DNA of 64,000 nt. Source: Sphingomonas sp. SUN039 (GTDB lineage: Bacteria; Pseudomonadota; Alphaproteobacteria; Sphingomonadales; Sphingomonadaceae). The position numbers were made by a program, and so were the translations under genes. Positions 16,984 through 26,160 of this stretch are shown one piece after another. The DNA lies in contig NZ_CP096972.1 of the NCBI RefSeq assembly GCF_024758725.1, positions 1,408,001 to 1,472,000 of the forward strand, read 5' to 3'. The notes beneath the pieces are model-generated. The model was not told the DNA's origin, ran no database searches, and was given only the letters and a program-made list of their open reading frames with translations. Numbering within the stretch: position 1 is the first letter of the stretch; each line of letters opens with the position of its first letter.

Positions 16984-17334
16984 TCAGCGTGCGGCAATCG
17001 TGACGATTTTGCCGAGGCCTTCGCGGGCAAGCACATGGGCAGAACGCGGACGACCGTCCATCGTACCGACAACTGCATCTTCGTTGGCCAGAACGCGGCG
17101 ATAGAGCCTTGTCGCTTCGGTCATACGCCCCTGTTGGCGGGCAATCAGCGCAAGGTTGAGCAATGCGCCTTCGTCGAGCGCATCCTCACGCACGACCTGT
17201 TCGAGATTGGCGCGCGCAACGTCATATTTCGCGGAAGAAATCGGTTTTGCCGAATAGTTATCCACAGGAGCCGCCACTGCCGCAAATGGCAGCGACGCCG
17301 CGACAAGCAAGGGGCTAACGAGGTATTTGATCAT
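16984..17334 (-). CDS. Small secreted TPR-like protein
   Basis: The protein has 116 residues from ATG 17334. A signal peptide (MIKYLVSPLLVAASLPFAAVAA) precedes a mature part with one and a half TPR-like helical hairpins: YDVARANLEQVVREDALDEG and ALLNLALIARQQGRMTEATRLYRRVLANE. It probably sits in the periplasm as a scaffold; no partner is evident. An upstream extension of the frame to 17481 is not credible because it precedes the signal peptide. Its product resembles proteins often annotated only as tetratricopeptide-repeat proteins in this group. Confidence 0.65.
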   Translation of the reverse strand: MIKYLVSPLLVAASLPFAAVAAPVDNYSAKPISSAKYDVARANLEQVVREDALDEGALLNLALIARQQGRMTEATRLYRRVLANEDAVVGTMDGRPRSAHVLAREGLGKIVTIAAR

Positions 17335-17498
17335 CGGGCCATCCCATCTGTTTTTGTTCGTTACACTTAAATGACACCAAAGTTTCAGTTTTGTGAAGTG
17401 AATAATGTGCACGTTCGACGGAGTGCCTTTGGCGTGCCCCTTGCGGCACCGGTGGCGGCAGGGCATCGACGGTCGAAACAAACGAGAGGGACGCAGCT

Positions 17499-18656
17499 AT
17501 GACCAAGGATTTCGACATCGCCGTCTATGGCGCGACGGGCTTCACCGGACGGCTGGTTGCCGAATATCTGATCGGCAACGCGCGCGGGAAACGCTGGGCG
17601 ATGGCGGGGCGGAGCGCCGACAAGCTGGCCGAGGTGCGCGACCTGATCGGCGCACCTGCCGACACGCCGCTGATCGTCGCCGATGCGTCGGACGACGCCT
17701 CGCTCGCCGCAATGTGCGCGCGGACCGAGGTCGTGCTGACGACCGTCGGGCCGTATCAGCTCTATGGAAACGAGCTGGTCGCGGCATGCGCCAAGGCGGG
17801 CACCGGCTATGTCGACCTGTGCGGCGAGCCCGCCTGGATGCGCCACATGATCGACGCCCATGCCGAGATGGCAAAAGCGAGCGGCGCGAAGATCGTGTTC
17901 AGCTGCGGATTCGATTCGATCCCGTTCGATCTGGGCGTGCTGTACCTGCAGGATATCGTGACCGCCGAAGCCGGTGGGCCCGCCCCGCGCATCAAGGGCC
18001 GTGTCCGCAAGATGCAGGGCACTTTTTCGGGCGGGACTGCTGCCAGCATGAAGGCCACGATGGCCGCTGCGGCCAAGGACCTCTCGGTCGTCGGCCTGCT
18101 CAAAAACCCGTTCGCGCTGACGCCGGGATTCGAGGGGCCGTCGCAGCCGATGGGGCTGATCCCCGAGTACGACAAGGCCACCGGCATGTGGGCCGCACCG
18201 TTCATCATGGCGCCGATCAACACCAAGAACGTCCACCGCACCAACGCGCTGCTCGGCCATTCCTATGGCGAGGATTTCAAGTACGACGAGATGCTGTTCA
18301 CGACCATCGGCGATGCGGGAAAAGCGATGGCCGAGGGCATCGCGAAGATGAACCCGATGAGCGATTCGAAGGGTCCGAAACCCGGCGAGGGTCCGTCCAA
18401 GGAAGAGCGCGACAACGGGTTCTACGAGATCGTATTCATCGCGGAAGGGCCAGACGGCAAGACGCGCAAAGCCGTGGTCAAGGGTGATCGCGATCCCGGC
18501 TATGGGTCGACCAGCAAGATGATTGCCGAGGCGGCGATGCTGTTAAGCGAAACTGAGGCGGCAGGCGGATTCTGGACACCGAGTGCGATCATGGGCCGTA
18601 CGCTGATCGAGCGGTTAGTCGAACATGCGGGGCTCACGTTCGAGCGCGAGGATTAA
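17499..18656 (+). CDS. Saccharopine dehydrogenase-like oxidoreductase (trans-acting enoyl reductase family)
   Basis: The protein has 385 residues. A Rossmann fold starts at once: FDIAVYGATGFTGRLVAEYL, followed by GRSADKL and LTTVGPYQLYGNELVAACA and GTGYVDLCGEPAWMR, the pattern of the saccharopine-dehydrogenase-like family that includes mycobacterial trans-acting enoyl reductases. The mid part SCGFDSIPFDLGV is also typical. The natural substrate in proteobacteria is unknown; lipid modification is a guess. It stands alone on the plus strand, divergent from the small TPR gene (164-base gap), and overlaps the end of rnr by four bases. Confidence 0.8.
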   Translation: MTKDFDIAVYGATGFTGRLVAEYLIGNARGKRWAMAGRSADKLAEVRDLIGAPADTPLIVADASDDASLAAMCARTEVVLTTVGPYQLYGNELVAACAKAGTGYVDLCGEPAWMRHMIDAHAEMAKASGAKIVFSCGFDSIPFDLGVLYLQDIVTAEAGGPAPRIKGRVRKMQGTFSGGTAASMKATMAAAAKDLSVVGLLKNPFALTPGFEGPSQPMGLIPEYDKATGMWAAPFIMAPINTKNVHRTNALLGHSYGEDFKYDEMLFTTIGDAGKAMAEGIAKMNPMSDSKGPKPGEGPSKEERDNGFYEIVFIAEGPDGKTRKAVVKGDRDPGYGSTSKMIAEAAMLLSETEAAGGFWTPSAIMGRTLIERLVEHAGLTFERED

Positions 18657-20845
18657 CGCCGCCGCCCCTGATGGCGGATATTCCCCGGTCGCCCGCGCCG
18701 CCCCATCGTGTTGCTCCGGGGCCGTTGGGGACGCGCGCCACCATTCGAGCCGCCCTCGAGCAGTTCGAACCGTAGTGCCCCACTGATCGGGCTCGCTTCG
18801 GCTAGCCTCAGCTGCATCGTCTTCCCTGCCGCATAGACGGTGCCGGTCGCATCGCCAGTAAGCGTCCGCGCGCCTTCGTCGAAGCGGTAATAGTCGTCAC
18901 CTAAGGTGGACACTGGCACCAGCCCGTCGCCGCCGATTCCTTCGACCGTGGCAAAGAACCCAAAGCTCGCCACACCCGTAATCCGCGTCTCCAACACTTC
19001 CCCGACCCGGGTCGACAGGAACGCGGCGACATAGCGGTCGATGGTCTCGCGCTCTGCTTCCATCGCGCGGCGTTCGGCCTGGCTGATTGCCTCGCCCAAC
19101 ACCGACATGCGGCTTGCCTCGTCCTCGGTCAGACCTCCCTCTCCCAGCCCGAACGACCGCACCAGCGCGCGGTGGACGATCAGGTCGGCATAGCGGCGGA
19201 TCGGTGAGGTGAAATGAGCGTAGCTGCCGAGTGAAAGCCCGAAATGTCCCGCGTTCGCCGGACCGTAATATGCCTGCGTTTGGGTGCGGAGGATTTGCTC
19301 CATCACCTGCATCTTGTGCTCGGGGTCGCCGGTCAGCGCGATCAGGCGATTGAAGGTCGCGGGCGTGATGACCTGCCCCAGCGCGAATTCGACGCCGAAG
19401 GTTTTGAGATAATCCTTGAGCGCAACCAGCTTCTCGCGGCCCGGCACTTCGTGGACGCGGTACATGACCGGCGATTTCTTGGCCTCAAGCGCCTTCGCTG
19501 CCGCGACATTGGCCGCGATCATGAAATCCTCGATCAGCCGGTGCGCGTCGAGCCGTTCACGGACGGCGACGCTCATGATGCGACCTGCCTCGTCGAGTAC
19601 GACGCGACGTTCCGGCAGGTCGAGCGCCAGCGGTTCGCGGGCATCGCGGGCTTTGGCGAGCAGCGCCCAGGCGGCCCAGAGATGCTTCAAATGATCGGGC
19701 GCCGAGCCGCCGTCGATGGCCGCCTGCGCGTCCTCATAGGCAATATTCGCTGCCACGCGGATCACTGCCCGGGTGAACCGCCAGTCGCTCACGCGGCCCT
19801 TCGCATCGATCTTCATGTGGCAGGCGAGTGCCGCGCGGTCCTGCCCTTCTTTCAATGAGCAGATGTTCACGGACAGTTCCTCGGGCAGCATCGGCACCAC
19901 GCGGTCGGGGAAATAGACGCTGTTCCCGCGCTTCTTCGCCTCGCGGTCGAGGTCGGAGCCGGGGCGGACATAGAACGACACATCGGCAATCGCGACAATG
20001 GCATCGAAACCGCCATCATCGTTCGGCGCAGCCCAGACCGCATCGTCATGATCGCGCGCATCGGCGGGGTCGATGGCGACGATCGGCAGGTGGCGAAGGT
20101 CTTCCCGGTCACCGAGCGGCGTTTTTGCCACCTTGTGCGCCTCGGTGATCGTCTCGTCGTTGAACCGGTCGGGAATGCCGTGTTTGTGGATCGCGATCAG
20201 GCTGAACGCGCGCGGGGCGAACGGATCGCCCAGAACCTGCGTCACCCGCGCGACGATTCGCGGCGGGCGGCCCGACTTCTCGGCGAGTACGAGGTCGCCA
20301 TCCTGCGCGTCGCCCAGATCGGCGATCAGCGTGTCGCGGCGTTCGCGCTTGTCCACGGGCGTCAGATAATGCCGGTCGCCCTCGCGCCGCACCACGCCGA
20401 GCAGCATTTCCTCGCCGCGCGCCAGCTTTTTCATCGGGTGGACGACATGCCCTGCCCCACGTTCTTCGGTCCGCCCGAGGAAACGGTCGCCGACGCCCAT
20501 CGCGCTCCGCTTGCCGCGCTCGATGACGCGCAGGCGCGGCGCGGTCACACCTTCGGCCTGCCAGTTCTCAGGCGTGGCGATGACGGTGTCGCCGTCGATA
20601 TCGACGACGCGCATGACCGTAACCTTCGGCACCCCGCCCATTTTGTGAAACGCCCTGCCCGGCGCGCTGTCGATCAGGCCTTCGTCGGCCATGTCCTTCA
20701 ACAGGGTTTTCAGCACAATCTTGTCTGCGCCGTGCAGCCCGAACGCCTTGGCGATCTCGCGCTTTCCCGTTGGCACGTCCGACGTCGTGATGAAATCGAG
20801 GATCTGGTCGCGGGTGGGGAGGCCGACAGGCAGGCGTTTGGACAT
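18653..20845 (-). CDS. rnr: Ribonuclease R
   Basis: The protein has 730 residues and follows the RNase II/R layout: N-terminal winged helix (TRDQILDFITTS), cold-shock-like domains, the RNB domain with VAIDPADARDHDDAV (metal-binding Asp cluster) and YAHFTSPIRRYADLIVHRALV, an S1 domain near the end (ETRITGVASFGFFATVEGI), and a basic tail rich in Arg and Gly. It degrades structured RNA 3' to 5'. I place the start at ATG 20845 (MSKRLPVGLPTR). The open frame continues to 20923, but those codons come from a palindromic repeat (WTLKQVQGD) and are unlikely to be translated. Confidence 0.93.
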   Translation of the reverse strand: MSKRLPVGLPTRDQILDFITTSDVPTGKREIAKAFGLHGADKIVLKTLLKDMADEGLIDSAPGRAFHKMGGVPKVTVMRVVDIDGDTVIATPENWQAEGVTAPRLRVIERGKRSAMGVGDRFLGRTEERGAGHVVHPMKKLARGEEMLLGVVRREGDRHYLTPVDKRERRDTLIADLGDAQDGDLVLAEKSGRPPRIVARVTQVLGDPFAPRAFSLIAIHKHGIPDRFNDETITEAHKVAKTPLGDREDLRHLPIVAIDPADARDHDDAVWAAPNDDGGFDAIVAIADVSFYVRPGSDLDREAKKRGNSVYFPDRVVPMLPEELSVNICSLKEGQDRAALACHMKIDAKGRVSDWRFTRAVIRVAANIAYEDAQAAIDGGSAPDHLKHLWAAWALLAKARDAREPLALDLPERRVVLDEAGRIMSVAVRERLDAHRLIEDFMIAANVAAAKALEAKKSPVMYRVHEVPGREKLVALKDYLKTFGVEFALGQVITPATFNRLIALTGDPEHKMQVMEQILRTQTQAYYGPANAGHFGLSLGSYAHFTSPIRRYADLIVHRALVRSFGLGEGGLTEDEASRMSVLGEAISQAERRAMEAERETIDRYVAAFLSTRVGEVLETRITGVASFGFFATVEGIGGDGLVPVSTLGDDYYRFDEGARTLTGDATGTVYAAGKTMQLRLAEASPISGALRFELLEGGSNGGARPQRPRSNTMGRRGRPGNIRHQGRRR

Positions 20846-20875
20846 TTGGAGGCGATACGCATCAACCAGAGCGCC

Positions 20876-20965
20876 GTCACCCTGAACTTGTTTCAGGGTC
20901 CACCCCTCCGCTGCAACAGCCATACTTGCGGAAGAGTGGATGCTGAAACAAGTTCAGCATGACGG
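20876..20965. repeat. Palindromic doublet, family 1 (CTGAA-CTTG-TTTCAG type)
   Basis: Two near-inverted arms, CCTGAACTTGTTTCAGG at 20881 and GCTGAAACAAGTTCAGC at 20942, face each other across about 45 bases. Each arm is itself a hairpin. The whole is about 90 bases, the size of a REP doublet. It fills the rnr-glpD intergenic region, and its right end (GACGGAG) supplies the Shine-Dalgarno-like sequence of glpD. Confidence 0.75.
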
Positions 20966-20971
20966 AGCTAA

Positions 20972-22138
20972 ATGACAACGCTATCAGAACGCATGACATA
21001 CGACCTGCTTATCATCGGTGGCGGCATCAACGGTGCCTCGATTGCCCGCGAGGCCGCGCTTAATGGCTTGTCGGTTTTGCTCGTCGAAAAGGACGATCTG
21101 GCGGCACACACCTCATCGGCATCGACGAAGCTGATCCACGGGGGCCTGCGCTACCTCGAATATTACGAGTTCAAGCTGGTACGCGAGGCGTTGCAGGAAC
21201 GCGAGCGGCTGCTGCGCCTCGCGCCCGAACTGATCCGCCCTCTGGCGACCGTTCTGCCGCATGAAAATGCGGTCCGCCCGTGGTGGATGGTGCGGCTGGG
21301 CCTGGCGATCTACGACCGGCTCGGGGGACGGATCAGTGTGCCGCATTCGCGCGGGCTGCGCGCCGACGACGCCGCCTATCAAGCCCCGCTCAGACGCAAG
21401 GGTGCGGGCTTCGTCTATTTCGACGCTGCGACCGACGATGCGGCCCTGACGCGCGCGATTGCCGCAGACGCGGTCGCCAACGGGGCGGAGATTGCGACGC
21501 AAACCGAACTCGTGTCCGCACGACGGGATGGCGACGTCTGGCGCGCGGTGCTGACCGGAGGGCGTGAGGTCGTGTCGCGGATCATGGTCAATGCAGCGGG
21601 TCCGTGGGTGGGCGAAATGCTCGGTCGGCTGGGCATCAACACCCGGGCGCATGTCCGGCTGGTCAAGGGCAGCCATATCACCGTGCCGCGCCTGTACGAG
21701 GGCGACCACGCCTATATGCTGCAACAGCCCGACAAGCGCATCGTCTTCGCGTTTCCCTGGCATGGCGAAACCGCGATCGGCACAACCGACATCGCCGTGG
21801 AAAGCCCCGAAGCGACGCCCGCCGACACCGACGAAATCGCCTATCTGTGCGCGGCGGTGGACCGCTACTTCACCCGGTCGATCACGCCCGGCGACGTCAC
21901 CGGCACCTGGTCCGGCGTCCGTCCGCTCTACGACGACGGTGCGAGCGAGGCGAAGGCAGTGACGCGCGAATATGTCCTCGAACTTGACGAAAGCGGTCCG
22001 CCGCTGCTGAGCGTATTCGGCGGCAAGATCACGACTGCGCGGCGTCTGGGAGAAGACGTGCTGGGCAAGCTCGGCTATCCTTCGACCAAAACGCGCGACC
22101 GACCACTTCACCCCGCGCCTGAAGGATTTGCGCCATGA
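20972..22138 (+). CDS. glpD: Glycerol-3-phosphate dehydrogenase, FAD-dependent, short form
   Basis: The protein has 388 residues. The FAD-binding Rossmann motif IIGGGINGASIAREAA is at 13-28, then STKLIHGGLRYLEYYEFKLV and the substrate-site blocks GSHITVPRLY, FAFPWHGETAIGTTD and SVFGGKITTARRLGE. It oxidises glycerol 3-phosphate to dihydroxyacetone phosphate and feeds electrons to quinone at the membrane. The protein stops at DRPLHPAPEGFAP, where homologues of about 500 residues continue with a helical C-terminal domain. The stop overlaps the glpK start (ATGA), so the gene end looks settled rather than broken. GGAG lies just ahead of ATG 20972. Confidence 0.88.
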   Translation: MTTLSERMTYDLLIIGGGINGASIAREAALNGLSVLLVEKDDLAAHTSSASTKLIHGGLRYLEYYEFKLVREALQERERLLRLAPELIRPLATVLPHENAVRPWWMVRLGLAIYDRLGGRISVPHSRGLRADDAAYQAPLRRKGAGFVYFDAATDDAALTRAIAADAVANGAEIATQTELVSARRDGDVWRAVLTGGREVVSRIMVNAAGPWVGEMLGRLGINTRAHVRLVKGSHITVPRLYEGDHAYMLQQPDKRIVFAFPWHGETAIGTTDIAVESPEATPADTDEIAYLCAAVDRYFTRSITPGDVTGTWSGVRPLYDDGASEAKAVTREYVLELDESGPPLLSVFGGKITTARRLGEDVLGKLGYPSTKTRDRPLHPAPEGFAP

Positions 22139-23595
22139 AGCGCCAGTTGCTTGCTATCGATCAGGGCACCACCTCGTCGCGCGCGATCCGTTTTTCGGGC
22201 GACGGCGTTCCGTTACAGACCGCCCAACAAGATTTTTCCCAGATTTATCCACAGCCCGGCTGGGTCGAACACGACGCCGAGACGATCTGGGCCACCACGC
22301 TGGCGGTGACGCGCGAGGCGATGTCGGGTCCGGTGGAAGCCATTGGCATTACCAACCAGCGCGAGACAATCGTTGTCTGGGACCGCGCGACGGGGAAGCC
22401 GATCCATAATGCCATCGTCTGGCAGGATCGCCGCACGGCAGACCTGTGCGACGCGATGAAGGCAGACGGAATCGAGTCCAGCGTTCAAGCGAAGACGGGG
22501 TTGCTGCTCGACCCCTATTTCTCGGCGACCAAGCTGAAATGGCTGCTCGACGCTGTTCCCGCCGCGCGCGACCGTGCGGCCAAGGGTGAGCTTGCGGCGG
22601 GGACCATCGACAGTTTCCTTTTGTGGCGGTTGACCGGGGGCCGCGTTCACGCAACCGACTGGACCAATGCGGGTCGCACGATGCTGTACGACATCCATCG
22701 GCGGCGGTGGGACGCCGAGTTGCTGCGACTGTTCGACATTCCGGAAAACCTGCTTCCAGAAGTTCACCCCAACGCCCATCATTTTGGCGACACCGACCCC
22801 GCGCTGTTCGGGCGGAGCATCCCCATTCTCGGCATGGCAGGCGATCAGCAGGCCGCGCTGATCGGGCAAGCCTGTTTCAGCCCCGGCATGGTCAAATCGA
22901 CCTATGGCACCGGCTGCTTCATGCTGATGAACACCGGCGCGCAAGCACTCGCCTCGACCCACCGGCTGCTGACAACGCCCGCTTACGAGGTCGGCCAAGA
23001 TCGCGCCTATGCACTGGAAGGGTCGATTTTCGTCGCCGGAGCCGCCGTCAAATGGCTGCGCGACAAGCTGTGCCTTGTTGACAGCGCGCAGGAGACTGAA
23101 ACGCTAGCCTGCGCCGCGAAGGAAGACCACGGCGTAACCGTCATCCCTGCCTTTGTCGGACTTGGCGCGCCGCACTGGCGGGCGGACGTACGCGGGTCGG
23201 TGCACGGGCTGACGCTCGATACCACCGCTGCCGATCTGGTCGGGGCGACCTTGGAAAGCATTGCGTTCCAGACCCGCGACCTGACCGATGCGATGGCAGC
23301 GGACGGTGCCAGCAAACCCGCCGCGCTCCGCATCGATGGCGGGATGGCGCAGAACGCCTGGTTCGCGCAATTCCTGTCCGACATTCTCGACACGCCCGTC
23401 GAAATGCCTGCGAGCCACGAGACCACGGCGCTTGGCGCGGCAGCTCTTGCCGGGGTCGGGGCTGGCCTGTTCGCCGACGCTGCTGCGTTCGGGGCGCGGT
23501 GGCAGGCGGCATCGCGCTGGACGCCACAAGGGACCAACCAGCAGGCACGACTCGATCGATGGCACCGCGTCCTGCAACAGGCGCTGGCAAGCTAA
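22135..23595 (+). CDS. glpK: Glycerol kinase
   Basis: The protein has 486 residues of the FGGY kinase family. It has the phosphate-1 motif AIDQGTTSSRAI at the start, GWVEHDAETIW, NQRETIVVWDRATGKPIHNAIVWQDRRT, the glycerol-site motif KLKWLLD region, and the C-terminal adenosine motif RIDGGMAQNAWFAQFLSDIL. It makes glycerol 3-phosphate, the substrate of the upstream coupled glpD. No glycerol facilitator or regulator gene is adjacent. The end overlaps by four bases with a convergent small membrane protein. Confidence 0.95.
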   Translation: MKRQLLAIDQGTTSSRAIRFSGDGVPLQTAQQDFSQIYPQPGWVEHDAETIWATTLAVTREAMSGPVEAIGITNQRETIVVWDRATGKPIHNAIVWQDRRTADLCDAMKADGIESSVQAKTGLLLDPYFSATKLKWLLDAVPAARDRAAKGELAAGTIDSFLLWRLTGGRVHATDWTNAGRTMLYDIHRRRWDAELLRLFDIPENLLPEVHPNAHHFGDTDPALFGRSIPILGMAGDQQAALIGQACFSPGMVKSTYGTGCFMLMNTGAQALASTHRLLTTPAYEVGQDRAYALEGSIFVAGAAVKWLRDKLCLVDSAQETETLACAAKEDHGVTVIPAFVGLGAPHWRADVRGSVHGLTLDTTAADLVGATLESIAFQTRDLTDAMAADGASKPAALRIDGGMAQNAWFAQFLSDILDTPVEMPASHETTALGAAALAGVGAGLFADAAAFGARWQAASRWTPQGTNQQARLDRWHRVLQQALAS

Positions 23596-23750
23596 AGTGT
23601 CAGGATCAACACATTGCCGAGGAAAACGGCGGCTGCAACGAGCATCAGCATGCCGCGCTTGCGATCCCGGCCCTTGCGAATCAGGTAAATGCCGCCTGCG
23701 ACCAACGCGAACACCGCCAGCATCAAAAGGCCCGGAACGAGGCCGGTCAT
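23592..23750 (-). CDS. Tiny membrane protein coupled to threonine dehydratase
   Basis: The 52-residue protein starts at ATG 23750, overlapping the stop of the dehydratase as ATGA. It has two hydrophobic segments (LVPGLLMLAVFALVAGGIYLI and MLMLVAAAVFLGNVLILTL) separated by a strongly basic loop (RKGRDRKRG), so a two-helix hairpin with the loop in the cytoplasm is likely. No family is recognised. The coupling to the dehydratase and the sensible topology support that it is real. Confidence 0.55.
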   Translation of the reverse strand: MTGLVPGLLMLAVFALVAGGIYLIRKGRDRKRGMLMLVAAAVFLGNVLILTL

Positions 23751-24706
23751 TGCCCGCGACCCAATATCGCGGCGAATTGATCCGGATCGATATTGCCGCC
23801 TGACAGGGTAACCAGTGTCCGCTCGCCTGGCACGACTTTCCCCGACAAAATCGCCGCCAGCGCGACCGCACCACCGGGTTCGATGACCAGCCGGAAGGTC
23901 CGGAACGCAAAGCGGATCGCATCCTCGATCTCGGTTTCGGACACGGCCACACCGGTCGCGCCGCGCGCCCGAAGAATACCGAACGTCAACTCGGCGACTC
24001 GCTTGGTCATCAGGGCATCGCAGGCGGTCGGCGGGGGATTGGGCCCAACCGGCACAATCACGCCCGCTGCCAGCGACCGGGTCATGTCGTCCCAACCCTC
24101 GGGTTCGACGACAATCATCCGCGCGTCCGGACAGGCAAGGGCCATCCCCGAGGCAAGTCCCCCGCCGCCGCAACAGGCGACAACCAGATCGGGCGGCGCG
24201 CATCCGAGCGCCGCCATTTGCGTCGCCGCCTCTATGCCGGCACTGCCCTGCCCCTCGACTACCCAGGGATCGTCGAAGCTGGGAACGAGGGTTGCGCCGC
24301 GCTCTGCCGCCAATGCGGCGGCGATTTCTTCACGGCTTTCGGTCGCGCGGTCGAACAGGACGATGTCGGCCCCGAGCACCCGGGTTCCCGCTAGTTTTGC
24401 TGCGGGAGCATCCGACGGCATTGCAATGGTGGCCGCAATGCCGAGCCGCTTGGCGGCCCAGGCGATACCCTGTGCGTGATTGCCCGACGAGAAGGCGACG
24501 ACTCCCCGCGCACGTTCCTTCGGCGATAACGAAACCAGCCGCCACCATGCCCCGCGCAACTTGAACGCGCCCATCGGTTGCAGCGATTCGGCCTTGGCGA
24601 AAACGATCGTGCCGCCGACCTCAAAAGTTAACAACGGTGTTGGCAGGGCAATTCGCGCCACCGCATCTGCGGCATCGCGGACCCCGGAAAGGCTCGGATT
24701 TCTCAC
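23747..24706 (-). CDS. Threonine/serine dehydratase-like PLP enzyme
   Basis: The 319-residue protein is of the fold-II PLP family. PLP lysine Lys49 lies in QPMGAFKLRGA; SSGNHAQGIAWAAK (73-86) is the substrate/phosphate site; a glycine loop CCGGGGLASG binds the PLP phosphate; and a Ser-Gly-Gly (TLSGGNI) lies near the end. It deaminates threonine or serine, or may be a racemase of this fold. There is no ACT regulatory domain, so it is a short, probably catabolic or housekeeping form. The start is GTG 24706 with AGGAG ten bases upstream; upstream in-frame starts lack this. Confidence 0.85.
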   Translation of the reverse strand: MRNPSLSGVRDAADAVARIALPTPLLTFEVGGTIVFAKAESLQPMGAFKLRGAWWRLVSLSPKERARGVVAFSSGNHAQGIAWAAKRLGIAATIAMPSDAPAAKLAGTRVLGADIVLFDRATESREEIAAALAAERGATLVPSFDDPWVVEGQGSAGIEAATQMAALGCAPPDLVVACCGGGGLASGMALACPDARMIVVEPEGWDDMTRSLAAGVIVPVGPNPPPTACDALMTKRVAELTFGILRARGATGVAVSETEIEDAIRFAFRTFRLVIEPGGAVALAAILSGKVVPGERTLVTLSGGNIDPDQFAAILGRGQ

Positions 24707-24864
24707 GCTTTGACGCTCCTGATGCTCATTACGAATGCTGCAACTTGCCGGTTCTTTACATGGGGGGGTGCGCTCCATATATGCGCGCTTCGCTGCTCCA
24801 TGGGACTTCCACCGCAAGGCAGCTTTTTACGACACTGCCGCAAGGCAATTGGAGGTCTCTTGAG

Positions 24865-26049
24865 TTGGTCAAGCATCATAGCGCGCTGGGGCTAGCGTCT
24901 GCCCTGAAGCCGGTCCAGCCGGTTACGCTCATTCGTCCGCACGCGGCACAGCGCGCAGCCCGATTCTTCGTCGAGAAGTTTCCGGGCCGCTCGATCTATG
25001 CTGTGAAGGCGAACCCCTCTCCCGACCTGATCTCGCTGCTGTGGGAGAGCGGCATCACGCATTACGACGTGGCGTCGATTGCCGAGGTGCGGCTGGTCGC
25101 GGGATTGCTGCCCGACGCGACCTTGTGCTTCATGCACCCGGTCAAGGCCGAGGAAGCGATCCGCGAGGCCTATCACATGCACGGCGTCCGGACGTTCTCG
25201 CTCGATACGCTCGAGGAACTCGAAAAGATCGAGCGGGCCACCGGTAACGCCACCGATCTGACCTTGTGCGTGCGGCTGCGCGTGTCATCGGAGCATTCGA
25301 AGCTGAGCCTCGCCTCGAAATTCGGCGCCGATCCTTCCGAAGTGAAGGAACTGCTGATTGCGGCGCGCCAGACTGCCGACGCGCTCGGCATCTGCTTCCA
25401 TGTCGGTTCTCAGGCGATGACCCCGGCGGCCTATTCCGAAGCGATGGAACGCGTCCGCGCGGCGATCGTCGCGGCAGGTGTCACCGTCGATGTCGTCGAT
25501 GTCGGCGGGGGCTTCCCTTCGTCTTATCCGGGCATGGAGCCGCCGCCGCTCGAAGTGTTCTTCGACGTCATACACCGCGCGTTCGAGAGTCTGCCGGTCA
25601 GCTATTCCTCCGAACTTTGGTGCGAGCCCGGTCGCGCGCTGTGCGCCGAGTACAGCAGCCTGATCGTGCGCGTCGAAAAGCGGCGCGGCGACGAACTGTA
25701 CATCAACGACGGTGCCTATGGCGCGCTGTTCGATGCGGCGCATATCGGCTGGCGGTTCCCGGTCGAACTGCTCCGCGAGGACCCGTCGCACACCCGCGAT
25801 CACGGGTTCAGCTTCTACGGACCGACGTGCGACGACCTCGACCATATGGCGGGGCCGTTCATGCTGCCGGCCGATGTTGAGGCAGGCGATTATATCGAGA
25901 TCGGGATGCTTGGCGCCTATGGCTGCGCGATGCGGACTGGGTTTAACGGCTTCGGGTCGGTCGAGACGATCGAGGTCACCGACGAGCCGATGGTGTCGTT
26001 GTATGTCGAGGATGACCGTCAGGTCGCGTCGAACGTCGTCAAGCTGTAA
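24865..26049 (+). CDS. Ornithine/lysine decarboxylase, fold-III type
   Basis: The protein has 394 residues of the alanine-racemase-like decarboxylase group. PLP lysine Lys48 lies in SIYAVKANPSPDL; HVGSQ is the PLP ring-stacking block; GGGFP the phosphate loop; EPGR and the C-terminal GPTCDDLD with the active Cys follow. It should make putrescine from ornithine, with lysine as a possible alternative. The best start is a TTG at 24865: GGAGG (24851-24855) is nine bases upstream, and the resulting N-terminus aligns with the family. The next gene is a deoxyhypusine synthase homologue, so a polyamine pathway is likely. Confidence 0.88.
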   Translation: MVKHHSALGLASALKPVQPVTLIRPHAAQRAARFFVEKFPGRSIYAVKANPSPDLISLLWESGITHYDVASIAEVRLVAGLLPDATLCFMHPVKAEEAIREAYHMHGVRTFSLDTLEELEKIERATGNATDLTLCVRLRVSSEHSKLSLASKFGADPSEVKELLIAARQTADALGICFHVGSQAMTPAAYSEAMERVRAAIVAAGVTVDVVDVGGGFPSSYPGMEPPPLEVFFDVIHRAFESLPVSYSSELWCEPGRALCAEYSSLIVRVEKRRGDELYINDGAYGALFDAAHIGWRFPVELLREDPSHTRDHGFSFYGPTCDDLDHMAGPFMLPADVEAGDYIEIGMLGAYGCAMRTGFNGFGSVETIEVTDEPMVSLYVEDDRQVASNVVKL

Positions 26050-26062
26050 CGTAATATATTCA

Positions 26063-26145
26063 CGTCGCCCCGGCGGAGGCCGGGGCCGCTATCGGTGAGA
26101 GCGCACTCTTTCCGCAAGCGGCCCCCGGCCTCCGCCGGGGCGACG
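26063..26145. repeat. Palindromic doublet, family 2 (GTCGCCCCGGCGGAGGCCGG type)
   Basis: The arm starting GTCGCCCCGGCGGAGGCC (26065) is followed 54 bases later by its inverse copy ending GGCGACG (26145). The 83-base element fills the gap between the decarboxylase and the DHS-like gene. The spacer contains GCGCACTCTTTCCGC. A second copy, inverted, with a closely similar spacer, lies inside mutL. Confidence 0.8.
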
Positions 26146-26160
26146 AAATTGGAGATTGAA

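Noticed and set aside
20846-20923. Longer RNase R N-terminus
   Set aside because: Encoded by the palindromic repeat (WTLKQVQGD), a recurring translation artefact; ATG 20845 aligns with the family.
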